This document shows, piece by piece, positions 37,311-45,822 of a stretch of 64,000 nucleotides of DNA. Under the pieces are notes generated by a model. The model saw only the letters and a program-made list of their open reading frames with translations, made no database searches and was not told the origin of the DNA. Each line of letters begins with the position of its first letter. Positions within the stretch are counted from its first letter, which is position 1. Origin of the DNA: Actinomycetota bacterium (GTDB lineage: Bacteria; Actinomycetota; Actinomycetes; Mycobacteriales; HKI-0501); contig JAVEDU010000055.1 in NCBI GenBank assembly GCA_030840805.1, forward strand, positions 1 to 64,000, given 5' to 3'. The position numbers were made by a program, and so were the translations under genes.

Positions 37311-38343
37311 GCACCCGCTCGATCCAGGCGTCGGGATCGGTCAGCTCGGCCAGCCGCGGCAGGGTCTCCGGGGAGGTCCAGATCTCGTTGAACCCGGCCA
37401 TGCCGAGCTTGCCCACGACGGCGGCCACGAACCGGTTGCCCTCGGCGTACTGCCGCATCTTCACGTCGATGCCGAGCAGTCGCCGGAGCACCTTCTCGAG
37501 CGGGTTGCCGGGCGCCCGGCGTGCGTCGAACCGGGCCCGGATGGTCACGACGGACGGCACCACGTCGGGCCCCACACCGTCCATGACGAACTCGGCGTGG
37601 CCCTCCACCAGCGTCATCAGCGCGGTCAGCCGGTCCAGCACGGCCCGCTGGGCGGGTGTCTGGACGAGGTCGATCACCGAGGTGCGCGACCGGGGGTCGC
37701 GGGCCGCGTCGGCGAGGGCGGACACCGCCCGGCGCAACCGGTCGGCGAGTGCCTCGGGGTCGAGATCGGCCGCGTTCACGAACGCCGCGACCTCGGCGAG
37801 GAAGTGCTCGCGCAGCCACGGCACGGCGGTGAACTGGGTGCGGTGGGTGACCTCGTGCAGCACCACCCACAGCCGGAAGTCGGTGGGGTCGACGTCCAGC
37901 TTGCGCTCGGCGTCCGCGATGTTCGGCGCGACGAGCATCAGCTGGCCGGGATCCCCGGAGAACACCTCGTACTGGCCGAGGACCTTCCCCGACAGGTACG
38001 CGAGCACGCTGCCGGCCTGCACGCCGGTCGCCTTCGCCCCGACTGCGCGGACCACGGCGTTGGAGCTCTCCGCGCCGAGCTGCGCCGCCACCGGTGTGAT
38101 GACGTGGCGCAGGCCCTCGACATTGACGGCGGCCCAGTCCCGCCGGTCCACCACCCGGACGGGCGGGTGGGCCACGAGCGGGGTGAGCCCCGTGTACGCC
38201 GTCACATGCTCCTCCGCGACGTCGGTCAGACGCCGCAGTTCGGTGACGACCTCGGCGGCCTCGGCGAAGGTGACCGAGGGGCCGGTGCGGCCGAGGGCAC
38301 CAGCGGTGCTCACGGCGAGGTCCCAGTCGACGATCTGCGTCAT
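37282..38343 (-). CDS. zinc-dependent metalloprotease (DUF2342 / coenzyme F420-associated type)
   Basis: 353 residues. Zinc site HEVTH (163-167) with LVEGHAEFVMD about 85 residues later supplying a further ligand or stabiliser. The family occupies this position between tilS and dacB in mycobacteria (Rv3626c). Predicted soluble, no signal peptide. ATG at 38341-38343 begins MTQIVDWDLAV; the extra nine codons upstream lack a ribosome site. Biological substrate unknown. Confidence 0.85.
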   Translation of the reverse strand: MTQIVDWDLAVSTAGALGRTGPSVTFAEAAEVVTELRRLTDVAEEHVTAYTGLTPLVAHPPVRVVDRRDWAAVNVEGLRHVITPVAAQLGAESSNAVVRAVGAKATGVQAGSVLAYLSGKVLGQYEVFSGDPGQLMLVAPNIADAERKLDVDPTDFRLWVVLHEVTHRTQFTAVPWLREHFLAEVAAFVNAADLDPEALADRLRRAVSALADAARDPRSRTSVIDLVQTPAQRAVLDRLTALMTLVEGHAEFVMDGVGPDVVPSVVTIRARFDARRAPGNPLEKVLRRLLGIDVKMRQYAEGNRFVAAVVGKLGMAGFNEIWTSPETLPRLAELTDPDAWIERVHGRAAVTGR

Positions 38344-38421
38344 GCCGTCCACCGTACGACGCCCGGCCAACGGATGCCGGTCCCCCCGATCATGGGCAGG
38401 CGCGGATCACGGACAGCGGGC

Positions 38422-39798
38422 TCAGCGGCAGCCGCACCGGGTGAGTGCCGCGCCGATCCGGTCGAGCGCCGCCTCGGCCGAGTCCTGGGCCGCCGCGGGC
38501 ACCCCGTCGGCCACGACGGCGAACGCCAGCCGCCGTCCGCTCGCGTCGAGCAGGACGCCGGACAGCGCGCTCACCCCGGACAGCGTCCCGGTCTTGGCCC
38601 GGACCAGGCCTGCCCCGGCGGGCGCGCCGGCGAACCGGTCGGCGAGCGTGCCGCTGTACCGGGCCACCGGCAGCCCGGTGAGGACGCCCCGCAGCTCCGG
38701 GTGGTCCGGGCTGCCGACGACCGCGAGCACCGAGGTCAGCAGCGCGGGTGTGAGCCGGTTCGCCCGGGACAGGCCGCTGCCGTCGACCTGACCGTCCGCG
38801 GCCGCGTCCAGGCCCAGGCCCGCGAGGGTCGCCCGGATCGCCTCGGACGCGCCGGCGAACGACGCGGGCAGCCGCCGCTCGATCGCGACCTGCCGCGCGA
38901 GCGTGTCGGCGAGCACGTTGTCGCTGTGGGTGAGCAGGTACTCGACCATCGTCAGCATCGGCGGGGACGACACGGCGCCGAGCTCCCGGGCGCCGGCCGG
39001 CGCGGCGCCGCGGGCCACGGCCGACCGCGGCAGGCCCAGCGCCCGCGCGAACGCGCGCCCGGCGGCCAGGTCGGGCGCGGGGCTGCGGGCGTCGGTGCGC
39101 GGGCCGCGCCGACCGCCGTCCGTGGTCAGGGCCGTGACCGGCGCGCCGAACCCGCCCGTGACGATGTCGGAGTCCCAGCCCGGGCCGGTCGTCGGGCCGG
39201 TGAACAGCCCGCCGTCGACGAGCACCCGCCGCAGCGGGCCCCCCGCGGCCTTCCTCACCTGGGCGGCGAGCCGGTCGAGCCGGGCCGCACCCGGGTAGGT
39301 CCCCGCCGGACCGGCCGCGAGCGTCGGGTCGCCGCCGCCGACGAGCACGACGGTGCCCGGAGTCGCGCCGGCGACCGCGCGGGTGACCAGCCGCCGGTCC
39401 GGGCCCACGGCCGCGAGGACGGCCGCGGCCGTGATGATCTTGGTGGTGGAGGCGGGCGCGACGCCCACACCGGCCCGCCGGTCGAGCAGCACGTCACCGG
39501 TCTCGGCGTCCACGACGGAGGCGCTCACCGAGGTCCCCAGCCGCCGGTCGGCGAGCAGCGGCGCGAGGATACGAGCCAGCGCGGGCGCCGCGGGGGCGGG
39601 CCCGGACGCGTCGTCGGGGGGCAGGACCGCACCCGGCGTCGCCCGCAGTCCCGGCACCGGGAACGGGGGCACGGCGGCCGGGGTCCCGACCGCCGCATTC
39701 CAGCCGCCGAACCGGACAACAGCGGCACCACCGGTCACCACCAGCACGAACACGATCGCAAGGGTGACCCACAGCACAGTCACCCGCGCGCGCTTCAC
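38422..39798 (-). CDS. dacB: D-alanyl-D-alanine carboxypeptidase / endopeptidase (PBP4 family)
   Basis: Trims peptidoglycan stem peptides outside the membrane. 458 residues. N-terminal membrane anchor or signal (about 7-25), a Pro-rich linker, then the serine peptidase S13 domain: SxxK as STTK (Ser117, Lys120), SDN in YLLTHSDNVLADTL, and KTGT in VRAKTGTLSGVSAL. The three active-site motifs are intact. Divergent from ppa with 79 bases between starts, as in mycobacteria (Rv3627c/Rv3628). Confidence 0.94.
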   Translation of the reverse strand: MKRARVTVLWVTLAIVFVLVVTGGAAVVRFGGWNAAVGTPAAVPPFPVPGLRATPGAVLPPDDASGPAPAAPALARILAPLLADRRLGTSVSASVVDAETGDVLLDRRAGVGVAPASTTKIITAAAVLAAVGPDRRLVTRAVAGATPGTVVLVGGGDPTLAAGPAGTYPGAARLDRLAAQVRKAAGGPLRRVLVDGGLFTGPTTGPGWDSDIVTGGFGAPVTALTTDGGRRGPRTDARSPAPDLAAGRAFARALGLPRSAVARGAAPAGARELGAVSSPPMLTMVEYLLTHSDNVLADTLARQVAIERRLPASFAGASEAIRATLAGLGLDAAADGQVDGSGLSRANRLTPALLTSVLAVVGSPDHPELRGVLTGLPVARYSGTLADRFAGAPAGAGLVRAKTGTLSGVSALSGVLLDASGRRLAFAVVADGVPAAAQDSAEAALDRIGAALTRCGCR

Positions 39799-39877
39799 GG
39801 CCTGCCTCCTGGGAAGATCCTGGGGAAGTGACAGTGCGCGACACTAGACGCTGTCCCCAAGAAGCGAGGAGCCCGGC

Positions 39878-40408
39878 GTGGAGTTCGACGTCACCATCGA
39901 GATCCCGAAGGGGCAGCGGAACAAGTACGAGGTGGACCACCACACCGGTCGCATCCGGCTCGACCGCACCCTTTTCACCTCGACGCAGTACCCGGCCGAC
40001 TACGGCTTCATCGAGGACACCCTCGGCCAGGACGGCGACCCGCTCGACGCCCTGGTCCTGCTCACCGAGCCGACCTTCCCCGGGTGCCTGATCAAGGCCC
40101 GTGCGATCGGGATGTTCCGGATGACGGACGAGAAGGGCCCGGACGACAAGGTCCTCTGTGTCCCGGCCGGTGACCCGCGTCAGGAGCACCTGCGGGACAT
40201 CCACCACGTCCCCGAGTTCGACCGCCTGGAGATCCAGCACTTCTTCGAGGTCTACAAGGACCTGGAGCCGGCGAAGTCGGTCGAGGGTGCCTCGTGGGTC
40301 GGCCGGACGGACGCCGAGGCGGAGATCCGCGCGTCGTTCGAGCGGCTGAAGAAGTCCGATGAGGACGGTCGCGGCGCCCACGGCACGCAGGGCTCGCACG
40401 GCGAGTAG
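39878..40408 (+). CDS. ppa: inorganic pyrophosphatase, soluble family I
   Basis: Hydrolyses pyrophosphate in the cytoplasm. 176 residues. [19 protein letters not shown] (first 25 residues), [24 protein letters not shown] with its metal-binding aspartates, and DDKVLCVP are the family motifs. The His-containing replacement KYEVDHHTG is typical of mycobacterial Ppa. GTG at 39878 is favoured by GAGGAG just upstream. A perfect 19-base hairpin follows its stop. Confidence 0.96.
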   Translation: MEFDVTIEIPKGQRNKYEVDHHTGRIRLDRTLFTSTQYPADYGFIEDTLGQDGDPLDALVLLTEPTFPGCLIKARAIGMFRMTDEKGPDDKVLCVPAGDPRQEHLRDIHHVPEFDRLEIQHFFEVYKDLEPAKSVEGASWVGRTDAEAEIRASFERLKKSDEDGRGAHGTQGSHGE

Positions 40409-40425
40409 CCCCACCCGCACGAACC

Positions 40426-40464
40426 GACGAGGCCCCGCAGGCGAATCGCCTGCGGGGCCTCGTC
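40426..40464. terminator. perfect 19-bp hairpin terminator between ppa and the DHA2 transporter gene
   Basis: Arms 40426-40444 and 40446-40464 are exactly complementary with a single base between them (centre GGCGAATCGCC). It lies 17 bases after the ppa stop and 10 bases after the stop of the convergent transporter gene, so it can serve both. Rho-independent in shape although only CTGTCCTTAC follows instead of a T-tract. It is unrelated in sequence to the GACACGCC palindromes. Confidence 0.8.
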
Positions 40465-40474
40465 GCGTCTGTCC

Positions 40475-42160
40475 TTACAGGACGGTGGTCTCCAGCTTGG
40501 CCATGTCCGCCTGCGTCTCGGCGTCCTCGGCACGGGCCTCGGCACCGGCGGTGGTCCGCAGCGGGATCTCCTTGACGAAGAACGAGAGCACGAACGCCGG
40601 GATCATCAGCACCGCGGCGACCAGGAACACCGTGTGCATCGAGTCGGCGAACCCGGTGAGGAACACGTTCTTGATCAGCCGCGGCAGGGCGGTGATGAAG
40701 TCGGTGTTGTTCAGCGCCTCGCTGTTGCCCGAGCCACCGGCGGCCTGCAGCGCCTCGGCCTGCACCGGGTCGAGCTGCTTGGAGGCCGCCGCGAGCCCGG
40801 CCGGGTCGGCCTTGGTGACCTCGTCGAACCGGCCCTTGATGTTGTCGCCCACCGAGTTGAACAGGATGGACAGGAACACCGCGGTACCGAAGGTGCCACC
40901 CATCGACCGGAAGAACGTGGCCGCGCTGGTCACCACACCCATGTCCTTGGCGGGCATGGCGTTCTGGACCGCGACGACCAGCGTCTGCATGCACAGCCCG
41001 AGCCCGGCGCCCATGATCAGCATGTAGGTGCCGGTGAGCCACAGCGGGGTGTCGACCTTGAGGGTGCTGAACAGCGCCAGCGCCACGATCATCAGCGCCG
41101 AGCCGAGGATCGGGAAGATCTTGTACTTCCCGTTCTTCGACATCAGCGCGCCGGAGACACCGGATGCGACCATGATGCCGAGCGTGAGCGGCAGCAGCAG
41201 CAGGCCCGCCCTCGTCGGCGTCTCACCGCGGACGATCTGGAGGTACAGCGGCAGTGCCGCGATACCACCGAACATGCCCATGCCGATGACGAAGCCCATC
41301 ACGCCGGTCACGCTGAACACGCTGCTGCGGAACAGCCGCAGCGGCAGGATCGCCTCTTCGCCCATCCGCAGCTCCCAGAGCACGAACAGCACGAGCGCGA
41401 CGGCGCCGCCGATGACCGAGCCGAGCGACGCGCCCGAGGTCCAGCCCCACGCGTTGCCCTTCTCGGCCACGATCAGCAGCGGGACGATGCCGGCGGTGAG
41501 CAGGAGGGCACCGAGGAAGTCGATCCGGTGGTCCGAGCGGACGTGGTGCAGGTGGAGGTTCTTGGCGACCACGAACAGCGCCAGGATGCCGATCGGGACG
41601 TTGATGTAGAAGATCCAGCGCCAGCCCTCGATCCCGAGCAGCGCGCCCTGGCCGGCCAGGAACCCGCCGAGGACCGGACCGAGAACACTCGACGAGGCGA
41701 AGACGCCCATGAAGTACGCCTGGTACGTCGCCCGTTCGCGCGGCGGCACCATGTCACCGACGATCGCGAACGCCAGCGCCATCAGGCCACCGGCACCGAT
41801 GCCCTGGACCGCGCGGTACGCGGCCAGCTGGTAGATGTCGTTCGCGGTTCCACAGAGGATGGAGCCGACGATGAAGATGCCGATCGCGAAGAGATAGAAC
41901 GGCCGGCGGCCGTACATGTCGGAGAGCTTGCCGTACAGCGGCGTGGTCACCGTGGAGGTGATCAGATAGGCCGTGGTGCACCAGGCCTGGGCGGTCTGGC
42001 CGTCCAGCTTGTCCGCGATCGTCTTCATCGCGGTCGCGACGATGGTCTGGTCCAGCGCCGCGAGGAACATCCCCAGCAGCAGACCGGACAGGACCACGAG
42101 GATCTGCCGGTGGGTCAGCGCTCCGGTGGGAGCGGTCTCGGGCGGAGCGGGGTGGCTCAT
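40475..42160 (-). CDS. MFS drug efflux transporter, DHA2 family (14 spans)
   Basis: 561 residues. LDQTIVATAMKTIADKL in span 1, the motif A loop GKLSDMYGRRP, the DHA2 motif C AVLGPVLGG-like stretch SSSVLGPVLGGFLAG, and WRWIFYINVPIG identify an EmrB/QacA-type proton-drug antiporter. ATG at 42158-42160 overlaps the marR stop as ATGA, so the pump and its regulator are coupled. A related transporter lies at 61780-64000. Substrates unknown; multidrug export is the family role. Confidence 0.93.
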   Translation of the reverse strand: MSHPAPPETAPTGALTHRQILVVLSGLLLGMFLAALDQTIVATAMKTIADKLDGQTAQAWCTTAYLITSTVTTPLYGKLSDMYGRRPFYLFAIGIFIVGSILCGTANDIYQLAAYRAVQGIGAGGLMALAFAIVGDMVPPRERATYQAYFMGVFASSSVLGPVLGGFLAGQGALLGIEGWRWIFYINVPIGILALFVVAKNLHLHHVRSDHRIDFLGALLLTAGIVPLLIVAEKGNAWGWTSGASLGSVIGGAVALVLFVLWELRMGEEAILPLRLFRSSVFSVTGVMGFVIGMGMFGGIAALPLYLQIVRGETPTRAGLLLLPLTLGIMVASGVSGALMSKNGKYKIFPILGSALMIVALALFSTLKVDTPLWLTGTYMLIMGAGLGLCMQTLVVAVQNAMPAKDMGVVTSAATFFRSMGGTFGTAVFLSILFNSVGDNIKGRFDEVTKADPAGLAAASKQLDPVQAEALQAAGGSGNSEALNNTDFITALPRLIKNVFLTGFADSMHTVFLVAAVLMIPAFVLSFFVKEIPLRTTAGAEARAEDAETQADMAKLETTVL

Positions 42161-42696
42161 CGGTTCTCCTGTCGGGTGCCGGTGGGCGCGGTGGCGACCT
42201 GCCGGCGGATCTGTGCGGTGTGCTCGTTCACGGCTGCGTTGAAGCGGGTGAGCTGCGCGGCGAAGGATGTGAGCTCCGCCGACGACCACCCGGCGAGGGA
42301 ACCGGTGAGGACGTCGAGGCGGGCCTGGACGTTGTGCCGGAGTACCTGCCGGCCGGCCTCGGTCATCCGGACCAGGTGGGCCCGGCGGTCCTGGTCGTCC
42401 GGCTGACGCTCGATCCAGCCCCGGCCCTCCAGCGTGGCGAGCTGGCGGCTGACGGTGGACAGGTCGACGCACAGCGCGTCGGCAAGCGCGGACGGCCGGA
42501 GCGGACCGGCCTCGGCGGCGCGCATCAGGATGAGGAACGCGGGCCGCTCGACCGTCGGCCCGTCCTGCGGCACGACGACCCCGTGCAGGTCCTTCACGGA
42601 CCTGATCAGGGCCACGAGCTCACGGGCGATGGCCTCGGTGGGGTCGCCCGGAGAGGTCGTGGTGGTGCTGGGAATGTCGCTCAACGCTGCCTCCAT
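42157..42696 (-). CDS. MarR-family transcriptional regulator
   Basis: 179 residues, winged-helix: LRPSALADALCVDLSTVSRQLATLEGRGWIERQPDDQDRR (split at the recognition helix) is the DNA-binding core. It very probably represses itself and the coupled efflux pump until a ligand binds. ATG at 42694-42696 is chosen; a TTG five codons upstream and a TTG at 42684 (with GGAGG before it) are alternatives. The palindrome TGCTTGGTACAAGCA lies 4 bases upstream of the ATG. Confidence 0.9.
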   Translation of the reverse strand: MEAALSDIPSTTTTSPGDPTEAIARELVALIRSVKDLHGVVVPQDGPTVERPAFLILMRAAEAGPLRPSALADALCVDLSTVSRQLATLEGRGWIERQPDDQDRRAHLVRMTEAGRQVLRHNVQARLDVLTGSLAGWSSAELTSFAAQLTRFNAAVNEHTAQIRRQVATAPTGTRQENR

Positions 42697-42699
42697 GCT

Positions 42700-42714
42700 T
42701 GCTTGGTACAAGCA
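42700..42714. promoter_or_regulatory. MarR operator overlapping the marR promoter
   Basis: Perfect inverted repeat TGCTTG-GTA-CAAGCA. On the minus strand TTGCCT (42734-42739) and GATGCT (42711-42716), 17 bases apart, could be the -35 and -10, so the operator would cover the -10 and the start point. A looser second site (CTTGG..GCAAG, 42722-42740) overlaps the -35. Transcription from here would give a leader of only a few bases. Confidence 0.65.
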
Positions 42715-42770
42715 TCGGCAGCTTGGTTGTGTAAGGCAAGTTTATTTGGGCGATAGCCCGGTGATCGTCG

Positions 42771-43838
42771 TCACCCCCGTGCGGCCGGGATGACCTTCCG
42801 CGCCACCAGCGCGTCGAACAGCTCGACGAACCGGTCCTCGGTGTCGTACGCATCCCCGAACCCGGCCTGCCGGATCTTCACCGTCGAGCTGACGTTGTCG
42901 AAGCCGGAGTGGAAGATCGCGTCCCCGAAGCCCCAGCCCACCAGGTCCTTCCACCGCGTCGGCACGAGGGCGTGCCGCTCCACCAGCCGCCGCCACACCC
43001 GCTCGTGAACGGCCATGTGCTCGACCAGGTCGATCGGCTGCGGCTCGGCGAGGTCCATCCCGAAGTACCGCGCGAACAGCGGGAACAGGTGCTGCCAGCG
43101 CACCTGGTCGGTGTTCGTGACGTTGAAGATCTCTCCCGCCGCCGCCGGCGCGCCGCCCGCCCACACCGTCGCGCGGGCCAGCAGCTCGGCGTCGGTCACC
43201 TGGTACAGGCAGTGGTACGCCGCGAACGAGCCCGGGAACCGCAGCGGCAGCCCCAGCTCCTTGCACACCGAGGCGTACACGGCGATGACCATGAGCAGGT
43301 TCATCGGGTTGCCGGTGGCGTACCCGATCACCGCCTCGGGCCGCAGCATCGTCGCGTCGAAGCCGCGCTCGGCGGCCACCGCACGGAGGAGGTCCTCCTG
43401 GTCGTAGTAGAAGTTCGGACCGAGCAGCCGGGGATCGGTCTCCTTGGCGGGCGTCTTCATGTACCCGAGATGCGCGCCGTACGCCTTGCCGCCCTGCGGC
43501 AGCATCACGTGACGCAGCGGCGCACCGGCGGCGGCGAGCCCGTCGAGGGTGTGGGACAGCAGCGCCACGTTGGCCGTGACCTGCTCGGCGAGCGACGGCG
43601 TCTCCACGTAGGCGGCGAACACCAGGTGCGTGACGTCGCGCGCGGCGGCGAGGCCCTCCCGCGCGGCGGCGGCGTCGGACAGGTCGACCCGGAGGTGCTC
43701 GTACGGCGCGTCCGGCACCTCGCGGCGCGTCACGCCGAGCACGCGGGCACCGCGGCGGCCGTACTCCTGCGCCGCGTACGAGCCGATCACCCCGGCGGCA
43801 CCGGCCACCAGTACGGTCCGGTCCGCCTCGTCAGCCAT
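42771..43838 (-). CDS. PRISE-type short-chain reductase (progesterone 5-beta-reductase/iridoid synthase-like)
   Basis: 355 residues, extended SDR fold. GAAGVIGS (13-20) binds NADPH. The catalytic pair of the PRISE family is present: Lys118 in GGKAYG and Tyr144 in NFYYDQEDLL, instead of the usual YxxxK. Downstream FGDAIFHSGFDN and the PTRWKDLVGWGFGD block agree with plant P5betaR (WWFGD). These enzymes reduce the C=C of enones with NADPH. The family assignment rests on motif order recalled from the Digitalis enzyme. Strong ribosome site GGGAGGA. Single gene, 74 bases before the marR unit. Confidence 0.8.
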   Translation of the reverse strand: MADEADRTVLVAGAAGVIGSYAAQEYGRRGARVLGVTRREVPDAPYEHLRVDLSDAAAAREGLAAARDVTHLVFAAYVETPSLAEQVTANVALLSHTLDGLAAAGAPLRHVMLPQGGKAYGAHLGYMKTPAKETDPRLLGPNFYYDQEDLLRAVAAERGFDATMLRPEAVIGYATGNPMNLLMVIAVYASVCKELGLPLRFPGSFAAYHCLYQVTDAELLARATVWAGGAPAAAGEIFNVTNTDQVRWQHLFPLFARYFGMDLAEPQPIDLVEHMAVHERVWRRLVERHALVPTRWKDLVGWGFGDAIFHSGFDNVSSTVKIRQAGFGDAYDTEDRFVELFDALVARKVIPAARG

Positions 43839-43936
43839 GGTTGCGTCCTCCCACTCTCGGTTGCGCGCGGACCGTACCCCGGCGCGTCGTGCCGGGATGA
43901 TCGGACTCGCGCGCTGCGGCTACGCTGCCCGGACAG

Positions 43937-45139
43937 ATGGGTAGCAATCACGGCCACCACCCCGGCGGGGCGGCCACCACTCCTCGCGCGGTGCGATCGG
44001 CGTCGATCGTGCTCGCCGTCGCCGGGCTGCTCACCCTCCTCGCCGTGATCTGGCTGTGGCCCGGCGCCCCGCCCGCGGGCGGCCCGGCCGCCGCCGTCCC
44101 GCCCACCCTGGTCACCGGCGACGTCCTGTCGGTCGACCGCAGCTCGTGCCCCGACGCCACGGCGCCGGAGCTCGCGCCCGGGTGCGGGGTCACGGTCAGG
44201 CTCACCGAGGGCCCGGACGCGGGGAAGCGGATCACCACCGACATCCCGTCCGGCCCCGGCGCGCCGACGGTCACCGCCGGCGACGGTGTGACGCTGGCGT
44301 ACCAGGCCGACCCGGTGAACGGGAAGCCGTATCAGATCACCGACCACCAGCGCGGCAGTCAGCTGTGGATCCTGGTCGCGGCCTTCGTACTGGCGGTGCT
44401 CGCGTTCGGGCGCTGGCGGGGGCTGCGGGCGCTGCTGGGGCTCGCGGTGTCGTTCACGATCCTGCTGATGTTCATCGTTCCCGGCATCCTCGCCGGGGAG
44501 TCGCCACTCCTCGTCGCGATCGTCGGCGCGGCGGCGATCATGCTCACGGTCCTCTTCCTGACCAACGGCGTGAACGTCGAGACCTCGATCGCGGTACTGG
44601 GGACGCTCGCGGCCCTCGCGCTGACCGGGCTGCTGGCGGCGGTGTTCACGGGCATCACGCACCTGACCGGCATCGCCAGCGACGACGCGTCGTACATCAG
44701 CGTGACCTATCCCAGCGTGGACATGCGGGGCCTCCTGCTCGCCGGGATCCTGATCGGCGCGCTCGGCGTGCTCGACGACGTCACGGTCACCCAGGCGGCC
44801 ACCGTCACGGAGCTGGCGACAGCGAACCCGTCGTACACGCCGGGACAGCTGTACCGCGCCGCGACCCGGATCGGGCGCGCGCACATCGGCTCGGTGATCA
44901 ACACGATCATCCTGGCGTACGCCGGCGCGTCGCTGCCGGTGCTGCTGCTGCTGGTCGCCGGCCGCACCCCGACCGGTCAACTGCTCACCGAGCAGCTCAT
45001 GGCGCAGGAGCTCGTGCGCAGCGGCGTCGGCACGATCGGCCTGATCACGGCCGTGCCGATCACCACCGCGCTGGCCGCGCTCACCGCGCGGCACTCGCTG
45101 GGCCGGCCCGCCGCGCGCCAGGGACGCCACGCCGGATGA
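43937..45139 (+). CDS. YibE/F family membrane protein
   Basis: 400 residues. One N-terminal span, an outside beta-domain of about 90 residues (VTGDVLSVDRSSC... VTVRLTEGPDAGKR), then seven or so spans with GVLDDVTVTQAATVTEL, the most conserved block of the YibE/F family. Function unproven in the literature I know; transport of a small molecule is suspected. ATG at 43937 has a near-leaderless look (TACGCT about 15 bases upstream). Overlaps the next gene as ATGA. Confidence 0.85.
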   Translation: MGSNHGHHPGGAATTPRAVRSASIVLAVAGLLTLLAVIWLWPGAPPAGGPAAAVPPTLVTGDVLSVDRSSCPDATAPELAPGCGVTVRLTEGPDAGKRITTDIPSGPGAPTVTAGDGVTLAYQADPVNGKPYQITDHQRGSQLWILVAAFVLAVLAFGRWRGLRALLGLAVSFTILLMFIVPGILAGESPLLVAIVGAAAIMLTVLFLTNGVNVETSIAVLGTLAALALTGLLAAVFTGITHLTGIASDDASYISVTYPSVDMRGLLLAGILIGALGVLDDVTVTQAATVTELATANPSYTPGQLYRAATRIGRAHIGSVINTIILAYAGASLPVLLLLVAGRTPTGQLLTEQLMAQELVRSGVGTIGLITAVPITTALAALTARHSLGRPAARQGRHAG

Positions 45140-45822
45140 CCGTCCTCCGGCGGATCGCGGCGGGCGGGCTCGACCCACGGTTCCGGGCCGGCCTGCTGGT
45201 CGTGGTCGTCGTCGCCCTGCTCGTCCTGGTGGTCGTGACCGGCCTCCCCTCGCCGGCGCGGGCCCGGGCGGCGGTCGCCGGGCGGCCCGTCCTCACGGTC
45301 CTCGGGATCGCGGTGCTGGCGGTGCTGCTGTTCCCGCGCGCCGGGGTGGCCGCCGTGGCCGGGGTGGTGTTCGGCCCCTGGCCCGCCACCGGGTACGTCC
45401 TGACCGGGACCCTGCTCGGCGCCGCGGCCGCGTTCGGGGTGGGGCGGGTGCTCGGCCGGGAGTACCTCGACCGGCTCACGGTCCGGCACGGCGGGACGGG
45501 CCGGCTGGCCCGGCTGGACGGCTGGCTGGGGCGGCGCGCGTTCCTCGCCGTGGTGACCGCGCGGCTGCTGCCCGTCGTTCCGTTCGGTCTGCTGAACTAC
45601 GCCTTCGGCGCGACGCGGGTCCGGCCGGGCACGTTCCTGGCCGGTACGGCGGTGGGCATCCTGCCGAGCACCTTCCTGTACGCGGTGGTCGGCGCGGCGG
45701 CGTCGGACCCCACCTCGCCGCTGTTCCTCGGTGCCGCCGCGCTCACCGCGGTGCTCGCGGTGGGCGGCGCGCTGCTCGTCGGGCGCTTGTCGCGCCGGGG
45801 CGCGGACCACACCCCACGTTGA
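45136..45822 (+). CDS. TVP38/TMEM64 (DedA-like) family membrane protein
   Basis: 228 residues, about six spans. FPRAGVAAVAGVVFGPWPATGYVLTG and the LLPVVPFGLLNYAFGATRV block are the SNARE-associated/DedA-family signature. Members move lipids across the membrane or maintain envelope homeostasis. Translationally coupled to YibE/F. Its stop and the stop of the convergent TetR gene form a single TGATCA. Confidence 0.88.
   Translation: MTVLRRIAAGGLDPRFRAGLLVVVVVALLVLVVVTGLPSPARARAAVAGRPVLTVLGIAVLAVLLFPRAGVAAVAGVVFGPWPATGYVLTGTLLGAAAAFGVGRVLGREYLDRLTVRHGGTGRLARLDGWLGRRAFLAVVTARLLPVVPFGLLNYAFGATRVRPGTFLAGTAVGILPSTFLYAVVGAAASDPTSPLFLGAAALTAVLAVGGALLVGRLSRRGADHTPR

Noticed and set aside
38385-38420. 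Possible fifth palindrome copy (GATCATGGGC at 38388)
   Set aside because: Only one outer arm is recognisable; there is no GACACGCC core and no matching right arm. At best a remnant.
35734-39831. A 1365-residue open frame on the plus strand
   Set aside because: It lies antisense over hpt, tilS, the metalloprotease and dacB, is rich in Arg, His and Gly, and has no recognisable domain.
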